A stretch of 64,000 bases of DNA from Aplidium turbinatum. Lineage: Eukaryota > Chordata > Ascidiacea > Aplousobranchia > Polyclinidae. The stretch covers positions 20,939,695 to 21,003,694 of the forward strand of contig OU964924.1 in assembly GCA_918807975.1 (NCBI GenBank). Direction: 5' to 3'. Positions 10,101-21,530 of the stretch are shown piece by piece; position 1 is the stretch's first letter, and every line of letters begins with the position of its first letter. The translations under genes and the position numbers were made by a program. Under the pieces are notes generated by a model, which made no database searches, had not been told where the DNA came from, and worked only from the letters and a program-made list of their open reading frames with translations.

Positions 10101-12886
10101 GAGGATCTGGTCAGATCCGTACCCGATCTAGTAAAGATCTGGACTAAATAAAGTGGCTGTCTGGGAATATACCTAGATAATCCAATACAGGGGTCACCAA
10201 ACTTTTTTCTTTGAGGGCCGGATTGCTGCAAGATTAACAGCTGCGGGCCGGATGCAAATTGCAAAAAGATATACAACTATTTAAAATCTCCATCGACTTG
10301 AATGGAGCACAATAAATACCAAAGTCAGCGATAGAATAGCAAAGTTGTGATGAAAATCGAAAAGTTGCTGGAAAAGTTATCCCCTGCTGTGATACACTAC
10401 AGAGCATCCTGCTCTTGAAAAAACATTACATCTTTCCAAATTTGGCCTAGGCTGTCCCCATTTGTGGTGGCCTAATGATAAACAGCAACGTCAGTCCTTT
10501 ACAAAAAGTTTGGCAACTTTTTTCCTTCAGTTGTAGTGCAGCTGCTGTTATTTCCGCAGCACGTGGCGGGCCGGATGAAATCAGTTCGCAGACCGGTTCC
10601 GGCCGGCGGGCCGTACTTTGGTGACCCCTAATCTAATGCAATGCCTGTTGTGGCAATTCTATTGCATTTGATATAGGCAGGGCCGTTGAGAGGATAATTT
10701 GTCACGGTATGAATTTCTCTCTCCTATTGATTTGCTAACATAGAGTAAGATCATACCAACAATACAACTTAAAATCACTAACAACATGTAGTCTACCTTT
10801 TTCATTCCTTCTTCGCTGAGAATGGAGTTCAGTTCATTAGCAGCTTCTGCAAATCTCGCTTCATCGGCGCTATCAACAACATATATCAACCCTGAACAAC
10901 AACAGTTACGTATGCAACATCATGTTTGTGCAAAGAAAACCTTTTTTGCCATGATCCTTTTTCAACCACATTTCAAAAACTTGTTCTTGAAAACTTCAAT
11001 TAATACATGAAAGTGATTGTTGAACAAACATGAAGTACACATTTAATGGAAATAAAGTATAAAAATTCGAGTCAACATAAAAAATCTTATTAAGAATTGA
11101 TGTTTTTTAAATATTTATCCTAGTTTGGTAGCAGTTAAAACTTTTTTCTTTGACTAGGCCTATTAGGCCTAGCTCCGTCAATCTTGAAGAATAAACTCGT
11201 AAATTAGATTTTCCCAGTAGGCAAAATCTTTCTTTTTGTAAAAAGGACATATTTTATTAGCGGAGTTACCTTCTGTAGTTGTATAATAATGTTTCCACAA
11301 CTGTCTGATTTTGTCTTGGCCACCAATATCCCAAATTGTTAGTGTGAGTCCCTTGCAGGGGGTAACTGTTTCTACGTTAAAGCCGATTGTGGGAAGGGTA
11401 CGGAGATAATTGCTCAACTTCAGTCGTTGCAAAATTGTGGTTTTTCCTGAAAGGTGAAAGCGTTTTTTTTTTTAACTCTGTGTAATTTTAGGTAGTCTAA
11501 TATCAGTTGGGTGAAATGACTTGTGCTGAAAATGTTTGGTAAATGCTGGAAAGAGCAGTCTCTAATTAGTCTGAGCCCCAATTGAGCGCCAGAAACTTAG
11601 ATGGTGGTGAAATGAGGGCATTTTGTGGTGAAAAAGTTGGTTAATTGGTTTGGAATCTTTATTCTCGGACTGACAAAGCCTTGATAGGTTATTCCTGGTA
11701 ATTTCGCATACTTGTAGAGCAGGGGTTCTTAAACTTTTTTTTAACGTGGACCCCTTAAAAACAATTTTGGTTTGTGTGGACCCCCTTTGTGGCCTAGTCC
11801 GAGAAACTTTTTTTGATCAGCATGAATTGGACATAACGCAATAAAATTAAAATGAATTGGTAACAAAATTTATCTTATGTTTTATTAAATTTAAGAAATA
11901 GCGAGTGCAGATTGTTTTTCAATATCTTTGATCAAATTTTATTGATGTGAAGAATGCTGCTGTTTGTCTTCAACAAGAACATGAATTGTGGCTTCGAGTT
12001 TGATAGGGCTGATAGGATAGTTGAAAGCTGGTATAGGCCTACAAGTCCCGCCCTGGTAACTCATGACAAAGACAGGACTCGACCAAATAAAAAGGGTGAA
12101 ACTACTTTACCTTTGCTTTACTGTTCACACACTTCAATCTACATGTTTTGGTCAATTTCTCTTTGTCATCTACCAAGGGGGGAGGAGGACTTGTAATTTG
12201 TATACCAGCTCCGATAGTTGTTTGAACTTAATCTTTTTCATTTTGAAACATTTATTCCATTTTTGAAATTACAGCCTACACTAAGATTTCCATTGGGCCT
12301 TCATGGACCCCTAAAACTAGTCCGCGTACCCCTTGGGGGTCCATGGACCCCAGTTTAAGAACCCCTGTTGTAGAGGCTCATGACACAGGGCCAGTTAGCG
12401 AGATTGGAAGAGTGAAGTTTTTCTAATTGTTGAAGTGTTGTTGCCAGAGAATTATTCCATTCACTAGGTGCCACTGAATGGAGAGCAGTCCTGAAAATGC
12501 GTTGCTCTAGCGCACACCCCGAGAGTCGAACTTGCGCCAGGTGATCCTGAGCCGGGCGCGTAACCACTGAGCTAACGGGGCGAACAATAGGGCGGACAAT
12601 AACGTGGTGGACAAAGTAATATTTAAGGAGGAGGGCCTAGTCATCAGATCTGGCGTCTGCCCAAGCTTAAATTAGAAAGCATTCCTCTGTCATCCTTAAA
12701 CCTTAAGCTTTTGTCGACAGTTGTCCAAAGCATGCACAATTGCACATGTCATATGCCTACAAAACTGAACCATCCTAAAAGTATAGCCTAACCTAAACAT
12801 TATCTACCTGCTGCGTCTAGACCAAGCATGCACACTCTGATGGGTTCTCCTTTATTGGTGGAAAATTTTGCAAATATTCCTCCCAT
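7172..12886 (-). CDS. ARF/ARL-family small GTPase, five exons
   Basis: A membrane-associated GTP switch of the ARF/ARL family. Exons on the minus strand: 12808-12886, 11270-11446, 10797-10891, 9228-9344, 7172-7324. All four introns are GT-AG and every phase agrees (1, 1, 0, 0), giving 206 residues. Start MGGIF has Gly2, the usual N-myristoylation site. Seen motifs: P-loop GLDAAGKT (22-29), switch I PTIGFNVE (45-52), switch II WDIGGQ (65-70), NKQD (125-128) and CAIKGTG (159-165). Every nucleotide-binding motif is intact. The family is normally about 180 residues; here a basic, Ser/Pro-rich tail (about 179-206) is added. The subtype is unclear: motifs are closest to ARF, ARL4 and ARL11/14, and I could not choose among them. 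Introns 1, 3 and 4 carry SINE and hAT insertions. Confidence 0.93.
7471..7708 (-). mobile_element. SINE-A copy in ARL intron 4
   Basis: Minus-strand copy of the tRNA-derived family: aaagattcaaaa end near 7480, then the cgaggatt-like, agcctccacaagtatgc and cggaaagctgg blocks, ending at the cggctctcggggtgt word of the tRNA head near 7695. The A-box part of the head is missing. The same strand as the host gene. Confidence 0.75.
7709..9227. other. Rest of ARL intron 4, no gene seen
   Basis: Contains a short GA microsatellite (about 8021-8034) and A-rich tracts near 8850. No coding frame with recognisable domains. Confidence 0.4.
10067..10165. repeat. 99-bp near-perfect hairpin (short palindromic MITE) in ARL intron 3
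   Basis: The left arm begins CCCAGACAGCC and runs through GCTTTATTTGGTCCAGA; the right arm is its inverse and ends GGCTGTCTGGG. One or two mismatches in about 28 bp, with AGATC-rich inner arms. No convincing target duplication. Confidence 0.7.
10188..10630. mobile_element. hAT MITE, 443 bp, in ARL intron 3
   Basis: Ends CAGGGGTCACCAAAC and TTTGGTGACCCCTA are inverse of each other, with GGGCCGGAT-rich subterminal blocks on both sides. The flanks atccaata and atctaatg agree at 6 of 8 bases, as expected of an old hAT duplication. Non-coding. Confidence 0.8.
11650..12582 (-). mobile_element. Full-length SINE-A split by a hAT element, in ARL intron 1
   Basis: Reading the minus strand from 12582: tRNA-like head starting CGCCCCGTTAGCTCAGTGG with an intact B-box-like GTTCGACTCTCGG, then the tRNA-unrelated body, interrupted at 12367-11720 and resumed to 11650. 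The family head looks like a tRNA gene, but it lacks a proper acceptor stem and the same fused body follows it at other loci. Inserted in the sense of the host gene. Confidence 0.85.
11720..12367. mobile_element. hAT MITE, 648 bp, TSD ttgtagag
   Basis: Ends CAGGGGTTCTTAAACT and AGTTTAAGAACCCCTG are perfect inverses, flanked by the perfect 8-bp duplication ttgtagag (11712-11719, 12368-12375). GTGGACCCC-type words repeat at both ends. No transposase; frames at 11954-12266 have no domain. Confidence 0.95.
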
Positions 12887-14947
12887 GATTGAATAAATGA
12901 CTTTTGATGTTTTAGCTTAATGGAGTTGAAAATCCAAGAATTATTCAAAATATTTCCGACAGAAATTTATAACAAAGCATTAGATGTAGTCAAGGGCGGG
13001 GCAAGTAGTAAACACTTCAGCCTAAGTCGGCTTTCGTTTTGATGTGTGCAGGGCCGTCAAAGAAAAACTTCCACCACTGTATAAACGCAATTGGATGCCT
13101 ATATCTTATAAAGTTATTTCTATATAGAAAAGCAAATGCTGTTTTGAACATTTACAAAACAATGATAAATTTAACAAATCTGCAAACATTAGAAAGGACT
13201 CTCCAACATTAGAAAGGACTCTTTTTCAAACCCAGTTCCTCTTAAACTCCCAGACATTTGACCTTCGAGGTTGTTTTTTGAATCCTATAAGTTTCTTTGT
13301 GATTACTCATTCTTTTTGATTTTTCAAAAGATATTTTAATTGACTTTTCTAATCATAGATAAACGTGTCTAAATTATCTCCACAATAACGTTTCTGATTC
13401 TTGAAATTGTTTTCTATTTAGTATTTGAATAGCCGATTTCATATAGCATGCCCAATATTCCTTGCAAAATCAGACCCACAAAACGATTTAAACTAGGCTA
13501 CTGTAGGCCTACGTGTATCAAGTATTTAATATCTTATTCATCAATTTGGTTACACTTAGACAAGCATTTAGTGATTAACAATGTTCTGTTCTGTTTACTT
13601 TTGAAGTGCAGATTTTTTTGCTATACTACGTTACAGTATATGTTAGCTATTCATTCCTGCATGGTAAAACTAACACTATTTCGGATACGATTTCCTGTGG
13701 TTACCATTGTACTACTATTAAACATCAACTGACGTAAGTTAAATGACTATATGAGTACGTGACTTGAATTAAAACCTACTTTTTAGTATTTGTGCTTTGC
13801 TTGCTTTTGAAATTTTTTACAAAACGTTGACCCAAAACATACAACTGCGAAAAAATGTATTAAATTAACTAATTTGCTTTGTTAAAATTAAATTTCACTA
13901 AATACGTAGGTTAGTAGATACAATATAGGCTACGATTAGTCTTTTGTACCACTCCAATAATACATAGCTAGACGGAGAAACTTCATGAGATTTAAGAATT
14001 GCATCAGAACTATTTGGGTTGCAGAATATCGTACAAAAGATAGCGTAATGATTTATATGGATTAAGCATTGAAAGAAGGCCCACTGGCCATTAATTACAA
14101 AGGCCGTAGGCTTCGTAGGCCATTTACTTGAAGTAGCCTTTGCACATAAATGGTTCATATTTTGCCAATCGTTTCGGCTTTGCCATCCAACCCGATAACG
14201 TTTTAAGGTAGACATATGGAAATTAACAACTATTTTCTCACTTTAGACTTGTGGTGCTTCACCTTTCTGTAATGTACAATCAGAAGCAACTAAAACACCG
14301 GATTACTTGAGAAAAACTAATATGGATGGTTTCGAATCTTCCTGGTCCTTTTCTAAATGCCTGCTGTCAAAAGTTGCCAGTCAAACACGACCGAATATTT
14401 TTCGAGTACTTTGTAGAAATTAAACATTTTTTAAACCAGAAAAAGTAACACCAGCTTAGGCCTACACTGTTGAAAAAAGCTAACAAAAGAAATTCACAGC
14501 ATGGTTTGTTTGCATTCTGAAGCTTGTTTAGATCTGCTTAGGACACGTTTGTATCTGGTTTGTTTATAGTATGGTAGTTTGTGTGACGTATCTTTGTCTT
14601 TCCATTGATTACTCAATTCGTGAAAACAACAGGTAGGCTACCGGAACATACACCACAATACGTAAATTTGTGGCATTTAGTCTACCCAATATTAATTATG
14701 ACACACACTGATGCCGCGATGAATAGCCTAATACTTTTTTTTCTTACTGTTAAATAAAGGATCAAGTGAGAATTATAGTTGTGTTATCTTTAAAATACAC
14801 CAATAGTATAAGTAGTAACGTAGCCTACTAGCCTGTCATAATCACAGTGTGACCTCTTCATTAAACCGCTTAGTCTACCATTTATTCTTTAGCGACATTC
14901 ATGAGTCAAAATTTATGACTTCATTGAGATTGGTAAACTGCCAGGAG
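12887..14947. other. Upstream of the ARL gene, no gene seen
   Basis: AT-rich sequence left of a hAT insertion. The promoter of the minus-strand ARL gene should lie just right of 12886, but no TATA box or other element can be pointed to. A 17-base word (acattagaaaggactct) is directly repeated near 13190-13222. No coding frame with a domain. Confidence 0.4.
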
Positions 14948-15466
14948 CACTAGCGTACGCAGGGGGGGGGGCATTGGGCCATGCCCCCTCCCCTTAAAAA
15001 TGTTGTGTGACGTCACGATATTGAGAATGATGCTTTCAGTCTAAAAAAAACGTGCCTAATTTTAAACAAAACTGCATTAAAAGAGCGAGTTTTGCCAATA
15101 CCAAACATTAAAACATCTCAGCCAGGAATTAGCAACAAGAAAACGTAGAGACTTAGCTAACTTTCCGAAAAATGGCGAAGAAAACATGATCTTATCCTTT
15201 TGCTATGCCACCGGACAGCACCATTTCACAAGAAAATTCATATCCACATTTTTGTTGAAAATGCTCTCAGAATGCACCAAATGCAAAGTAATTTTTCAAA
15301 ATTTTCTGAGGGAGGCTCCCCAGAGCCCCGCCGCTGGGTGTCGTCTTAGGCGAAAACGCCGTCGGGCTTCGCCCGTCGGTTGTCAAAACCCACCCTTTCA
15401 AAATTCCTGGCTACGCTACCGCCAATGCCCCCCCCCCCCCTTGAGAAAATCCTGCGTACGCCACTG
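14948..15466. mobile_element. hAT-type composite MITE, TSD gccaggag
   Basis: Ends CACTAGCGTACGCAGG and CCTGCGTACGCCACTG, perfect 8-bp duplication gccaggag (14940-14947, 15467-15474). The middle (about 15000-15415) is a second MITE family, the one found alone at 15753, 26245 and 31534, so this is one MITE fixed inside another. The 110-codon frame here is not a gene. Confidence 0.88.
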
Positions 15467-15752
15467 GCCAGGAGTTTCAGAAAATGTCTTTTGCAATAAT
15501 AGTCTCATGCAATACTAATTAACACGTGACGGTGATAGCCCACTATTAACGCATCAAAGAATGACAAACTAAACTTTCAATTAAACTATTTCTGACTTTT
15601 TTTTATCTTATATGGCTGCCTAATGACATCTATTTTAATGAGAGACTTTATTTTATGTTTCAACATAAAGTTACAGTAGCGCACCCAGAAAAAAAATTAG
15701 GGGGACTAATTCAGAAATGTCGGTCGAGTGATTTGCGACAACAGGCCAATGC

Positions 15753-16151
15753 CAGTGGACTTTTTGAAAGGGGCTGAGATTTTGAAAGGAAGGGAATTTT
15801 GTATTTTGAAAGGGGGGGATGAACGGCCGGCAGGCAAAGTCAGATGGCGTGTTCGCCTAAATCGAAACCCAGTGGCAGGGGTCTGGGGGACCTCCCCATA
15901 AATTTTTGAAAAATTGCATTGAATTTGGTGCATTCTGAGTAATTTTCAACAAAAGTGTGGGTATGAATATTCCTGTAAAATGGTGCTGTCCGGTGGCATA
16001 GCAAAATAATGTTTCTATGTTTTTATTTTGCTAATTCCTGGCTGAGATATTTGACTGAAAGCATCATTCTCAATATCGTGACGTCACAAGCGTGCCAATG
16101 GGAGGGGGGTTGAAACTCCCAACCTCTCCCCCTCTCTTGGCTACGCCACTG
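15753..16151. mobile_element. hAT MITE (TAGCCAGG family), 399 bp
   Basis: Right end GGCTACGCCACTG; left end CAGTGGAC is partly altered. Flanks gccaatgc and gccattgc (7 of 8). The body is the same family as 26245-26642 and 31534-31999, in inverse orientation to the latter. Confidence 0.82.
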
Positions 16152-16839
16152 GCCATTGCCCATTCCTTTGATTAATATCTACAGGCACTCACAGTCATGT
16201 TACTAACACGGTAACACCATCAGCATCCTCATCCCTACGTCCACTCTTGCAATCGTCTATAGATCTCGACTTTTTTGTCATGTATGACAAAATAGAATTA
16301 GATTTTTTTTTGCCAACACAAATAAGTGCGAAAACTACAACCAGCAAACAAAACACTAAATTTGTAAACAGTAAATTTGATGTGGACGTTTTTCCTACTT
16401 ACAAAACATTCAAAATTAGTTCGTATTTTCAACTAAAGTCCCAAGCGCCTTCGTCTCTCTGCTCAAATGTTGTAGCCTACACAGTTTTACACGTCGGGTG
16501 TGATTCTGCATTGACGTACGGTACATCGGTATGTCTACCAGACCAGTAGCGCACCCAGAAAAAAATTTAGGGGGGGGCTAATTCAGAAATGTTGGCCGAG
16601 TGATTTGCGATAATAATGAGGGTGACAATAGGCCAATAGGCTACCCAGTACCCATCCCTTTGATTATTTAAAGGCACTCACGGCCCACAACCCACCAGCT
16701 GCCGATTCATCAGGATTTGTTTTCTCAATCAGTTTACAAGTTGGCCTATAGTGAACTCCATGCTACTAGCACCTTCAGCATCCTCATTCCTACGTCTACT
16801 CTCGCAATCTTTTGTAGATGTCGACCTTTTTCTCATATA

Positions 16840-17799
16840 GGGGAGAGTGGGGTTAGTTGGAAGGCGGGGTTAGTTGAAAAATGATCACTTTTTTAACTCT
16901 CCATAACTTTTTTAAATATTTACTGCAAACATGTGAAGTAGTTTGTAAAAACACACAATCCATGTTAGTTTCGATTTGTTGAGTCAAGGTATGTTGGTTT
17001 GGTTGACAATTTTGTGTTTTCTTACTTTCGAAGTAAATTTTTTAGCGTACATGTATTTAAAAACATCTCATGCGTCGATATCGTTAAAGATAGGAAGAAG
17101 TTTTTTGGTGTGTGTCAGCTGTAGGTGTTCTACAACACTAAGAAATAAACAAATTTTAGTTTATTGCACCATGCTTGAATATTTTAGGAAAATAGTTTGT
17201 CATATGCTAATGGGGCTAGTTGGAAAATAGTGGGTGGGGTTAGTTGGAAAATGTTTTGATAGCAGTATGACTATGTAGTAGCCTATGTTACGAGTATATC
17301 GTCGTGGTACGATAATAAGTAGTATAAGTTCCAATGTACCTGTTTTAAGCAGACATACATTGTAAAATTTTAATTTGAATAACTTGGAAAGTGCTATATA
17401 TGCAGCATCACAAGTTTTAACAATGCGTTTATTAAAAATGTTTTTTCGATGATTATAGATGTAGAATTCATTGCAGTTTGATTTTAAAGCAAGTAAACAT
17501 ATTTGCTTACAACCCCATGTAAATGTTTGTTGGTTGAAAAAAGAGTATCCAGTTCATTAGTGGGCATTAAACTGACGTTTTTCAACTAACCCCAGGCATG
17601 AGGTTAGTTGAAAAATCAATTGTATGTTTGTTTATTTTAAATTTTCATTAAAAGCTGAATTGATTCAATACTTATTTTTGGTTGTATGATAGAGGACATC
17701 ATAGATGATAATTTAAGCCGCTTCAAGTTGTCAGGTTATGCACCAATTGTTTTAAATTTCACTTAAAAAAAAAACTTTCCGACTAGCCCCACTCTCCCC
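16840..17799. mobile_element. Tc1/mariner-type element, 960 bp, TSD TA
   Basis: Ends GGGGAGAGTGGGGTTAGT and, inverted, CTAGCCCCACTCTCCCC, with TA on both sides. The paralogous stretch of the host element near 16262-16292 lacks the insert and reads straight through, giving an empty site. TTAGTTGGAA-like words recur near both ends and in the middle. Frame 16976-17230 has no transposase motif. Confidence 0.85.
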
Positions 17800-18119
17800 T
17801 ATGACAAAATAGAAGTAGCTTTCTGTTTGCCAACACAAATAAGTGCGAAAACAACAACTAGCACAAAATCAGTTTGAAACAAAACACTAATTTTGTAAAC
17901 AGTACGGTAAATTTGATGTGGACGTTTTGCCTACTTACAAACCATTCAAAATTGGTTCGCATTTTGAACTAAAGTCCCAGACGCCTTCGTCTCTCTGCTC
18001 AAATTTCGTATACCGGTACAGTTTTACATGTCCGTGTGATGCAGCATTGACCTACGGTAGCCTACATCGGTAGCCTATATGTCCACCAGACATTTGACCA
18101 CGAGAGCATCTGAACTTTA

Positions 18120-18600
18120 AAAGTAGGCCTATCATCAAAGACCATATCATGGATGTTCTTTTTGCACAGATCGAAAATTCTCTGCTGACTCATTCAAAAT
18201 TTTACGCGAGGGAAAATCCCAATTTGACACTAAAATTCACGAAGCAGAGTTAATCAAACGCTACAATCCAAATTTAAACAAACAATTAACTTATTTACTG
18301 GAGGCGAGTCTATTCTCCTCAACATTTACTTGATGTAGGCCTAGGTATCACGTTCCCTGTGGTGCAATTTTTTTATAGTTATTCATGTAGTTGCCTTTTC
18401 CTAATGTAACTTTCCCTTTAAGAAGTTGAAGTTTATTGCATTTTTATAAATATTTTCAGGTTATTTTCTGATGAGGGCTTAAGTTAAGCTGAAAAAGTTC
18501 GACTGTTAAAACTATTTGTAAATATGTAAAATATATTGTTCTAATGTTCAGCCTTGTTGTATTGTTGTGTCTTATTCATATCTAACCTGTAAGCAAAAGG
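18120..18600 (+). mobile_element. Penelope-like GIY-YIG C-terminus and 3' UTR inside a hAT copy
   Basis: In one frame at about 18223-18334 the sequence reads EAELIKRYNPNLNKQL and continues to a stop, the terminal part of a PLE GIY-YIG domain (conserved Glu, then P-N-L-N). The 3' region that follows contains CUGAUGA at 18468, a 6-bp stem and GAAA, a hammerhead-like core, as PLEs are known to carry. The same block lies at 24003-24450 at the same distance from the same hAT right end, so it travels with the hAT family. The copy is a fossil fragment. Confidence 0.72.
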
Positions 18601-19654
18601 TATTAATGGGAAACATACAAAAACTTCATTTTTGGTGGAGGGTTTGGGGGGGGCTTGAGCCCCCTTAGCCCCATGCTGGGTGCGCTACAGTACCAGACAT
18701 TGACCACGAGAGTCCGACGAGAGTACGGGAGCATCTGAACTTTAGGGAGTTAAAGGGATACTAAAGGAAAAACCTGACTTGGCGATTTTCCATGTTCTTT
18801 GTGTTTAACATGCTACCATAAAACGATTTTCAATAAAATTTTGCCCCATTGCGGTCTAATCAGCATTCCGCGCGTGCTTTTGTTAGGGACGGTACATTAC
18901 GGGACGCGCAACTCCGTTGTTCCTTCAACATTAGAAGGGTCAACTGCCAATTTGACATTTTTTTACGCTTTACTGCTGGCTTGCTTTCAACTAAAAACCT
19001 TAAATTACTTTAAAACCAACTTCACTCTTCTTATATAACCCATAAAAAGTAAAATATTTTGTAAATTACAAAAAAACGTAACCCTTCTAGTGTTGCGGAT
19101 AAGCCAAAAGCGGATGAAGTTTCGCATCCCTATGATCTACAATCCCTAGCTTTTGTCAGAGCTGTTAAACGGGAATTTGCGTGAGCAGCGAAGCGTGCGA
19201 CTGTACAGCCTACGTCATAAAAGACAAGCAATCAGCTAATATTTCTTACTGCGGGCGATTTAACTGCATGTATTCTCTTATTAACCAGAGTTTCTATGAT
19301 TACAATCGGTAGTTTTTATACTTGGAGAATGAAATAATATTTTGTCTAGTTCAAATACTGCATTCAAAGAAATGGCATAGGCCTACACATGATTTTACAT
19401 AACCAACCAACTCTACATAGGCTACTGTGTAAATTCACGCTCGTCTGATTACATAGGCTACATTTCTTGAACCAACAAAATGAGCGATCTTATGTATATT
19501 TAACAGGACATTGAATTGCTTTTCATAGTTTAGTGCATTTTTCACTCGGTGTAGACTTGCATATTACTAAGGCCATTTTAATTTAAGCTAAAAAAATTCT
19601 TTTTTACTTTATTTTTACTGAACGGAATTGATAACTTGGAAACAAATAAGGCAA

Positions 19655-19910
19655 TATAGCAAGTCAAGTCAATTTATTTTGTTTCAACAGCACCATGTAT
19701 TAACAAACAAGCAGAGTAAATGTTTGGTGGCCGTGCTTGACTATATTTACTGATGCATATACCGCAATATTAGATCCTTTCACGCACGTCTTAAACCATT
19801 AAGGTTTTGCCACCTTTTCCTTTTGTTAGTTCTGTTACTGTATTTCTTTTTCTCAATATCATTTCTTTTGCATTCTGACAAAGAAAAATAAATTGAATTG
19901 AATTGAATTA
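19655..19910 (+). mobile_element. LINE 3' end with (TTGAA)n tail
   Basis: Same family as 32047-32262 (opposite strand): ggtggccgtgctt, the cacgcacgtcttaa block, aaggttttgccaccttttcc, cattctgacaaagaaaaataa and a TTGAA tail. No coding part. Confidence 0.7.
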
Positions 19911-20228
19911 ATCATGCATGTCCAATTGTCCATCTAGCATGTCTTTCATCTGTGCTGTATCTATCTCACAGTAGCACAAAGCTTGATGTTGTTCAACCAT
20001 TGCCACACAGTGACAACATGAACACCTGTTGATATAAAATTGGTAATAATTAGGGTGATTACTTTTTTACTTGTCAAAAAAAGTCAAAAATTCATCAAAA
20101 TTGTAGCGTTAGATCAAAAATTGTCAAAATTGTTCACAAAGTCAAAATTGTTTACAAACTGCATTGTCGTGGTGTCGTAGAGGTTGCACTGTCAGTAAAT
20201 TTTTCATTTTACACCTTGTAGCCTACTT

Positions 20229-20605
20229 TGGCGCAGAGGGATGGTGTAACGGATAAGAATTGGACCCACCGAATAGTAGCAGACCCTCTACATGTACAAG
20301 TATGCGAAACAACCAGGAATAACCTATCAAGGCTTTGTTAGTCCGAGGATAAAGATTCAAAACCAACCAAACCTGGTTCGACTCCCGGCTTAAGCTGGTT
20401 GTTGAAAACACCGCTCACCTCTACCCAGGGTGTAATAAATTGGGTAGGCATAATTGCTGACAGGAAAGGCGGCTGAGAGAAAGGAACTGGCCACCCTACT
20501 TTCTTAGTGCCAAAGGCTTAGTACAATGAGTAGCCTACCTATCTTCTCATACCCAACACTTGAATCAAGTATGGGATCACATTCGCCTTTTTAGCCTACT
20601 TTATA
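20229..20605 (+). mobile_element. SINE-B (tRNA-like head) split by a SINE-A fragment
   Basis: Head TGGCGCAGAGGGATGGTGTAA is A-box-like and GGTTCGACTCCCGG is a good B box, but they are separated by about 105 bases of SINE-A (20275-20380: agcagaccctctacatgtac to aaagattcaaaacc). The body continues gggtggccagttcc-like on the minus copy at 6598. It ends near ccatac/tatgggatc words at 20570. Not a functional tRNA. Confidence 0.7.
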
Positions 20606-21095
20606 CTGGTGTAAATGGCTCATTGTGTACTTATTGTGAATCATAAGCCATTAGGTGAAATAATTAGGTTAATATGGTGCTTAACACACCTCAAAATGTG
20701 TAAAATTTTTGATAGGTTGTTTTGCGGCAGCTGTGTTGTATGCAGCATTTAGTACAAGGATGCGTAATTTAACTACTTGAGTTCTTCATACGTTAAAATT
20801 TGTCAAAACAAATTTTAATGTCAAAAGTTTCAATTTTTAGGCCAAAAAATAATTTCCCTAGTAATAATTCAATGCATAGGCTACCGGGTTCAAGGCCTTA
20901 CAAACCCATAGGGAAATGCAATGCAAAGCTGAGCACTTATCCCGCTACGGTCGGTGATTCAATTATTTTATGTTAAGTAGAGCTAAACAAATGCAGTATA
21001 TGATGTCAAATATCTAAATTTGCTTACCAATCAGTGTTTCGCACTCGATCCTCCTGCTGAGAAACGTCAGTCACATCAGCAAGGTAAAGCCGTGA

Positions 21096-21286
21096 CCCGA
21101 CAGTTTATCGAAAGACAATTTATCGAACGACAGTTCATCGAACGACAGTTTATCGAAAGACAGTTTATCGAACGACAATTCATCGAAACGACAGTTTATC
21201 GAAACGACAGTTCATCGAAACGACAGTTCATCGAACGACAGTTTATCGAAACGACAGTTCATCGAACGACAATTCATCGAAGGGGC
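21096..21286 (+). repeat. Left arm of minisatellite foldback, unit CGACAGTTTATCGAAA
   Basis: About eleven units of 15-17 bases, CGACAGTTTATCGAA with A/T and A/C variants. Its inverse occurs at 21694-21870. The frame across it is a product of the repeat. Confidence 0.9.
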
Positions 21287-21515
21287 TAGGGGCTAGGAGT
21301 TAGGGGCTAGAGGTTAAGAGTTAAGGTTAGAATTAGGGGTTAGTGGTTGGGAGTTGGAGTTTAAGGGTAGGGGTTAAGGGTAGGGTTAAGGATTGGGGGT
21401 TAAGGGGTAGGGTTAAGGTTAGGGGTTAGTGGTTAGGAGTTAGTGGAACAGTTAGGGGTTAAGGGTTAGGGGTAGGGTTACGGTTAGGGGTTAGTGGTTG
21501 GGGGTTAGGTTTTCG
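21287..21515 (+). repeat. Degenerate telomere-like G-rich repeat (GGGTTAGG-type)
   Basis: Irregular GGGGTTAG, GGGTTAAG and GGGGCTAG words run for about 230 bases between the two minisatellite arms. Units vary from 6 to 9 bases, so this is not a true telomere array. Confidence 0.7.
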
Positions 21516-21530
21516 ATTAACTGTTGTTCC

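Larger units (their letters stand above)
16544..18690. mobile_element. Second copy of the same hAT-like family, nested in the first
   Basis: Ends CAGTAGCGCACCCAG and CTGGGTGCGCTACAG; perfect 8-bp duplication taccagac (16536-16543, 18691-18698). Its left half repeats 15674-16540 of the host copy, which proves insertion of the family into itself. Its own insertion is the mariner-type MITE at 16840-17799. Its right part, 18120-18600, is Penelope-derived. No transposase is visible, so it would have moved with enzyme from elsewhere. Confidence 0.9.

Noticed and set aside
15186-15518. 110-codon frame as a gene
   Set aside because: It lies fully within a composite MITE; similar frames occur in the other copies (31823, 55133, 26161) with frameshifts between them.
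21287-21515. Interstitial telomere
   Set aside because: Units are irregular (6-9 bases) and mixed with CTAGGGG and TTAAGGG forms.
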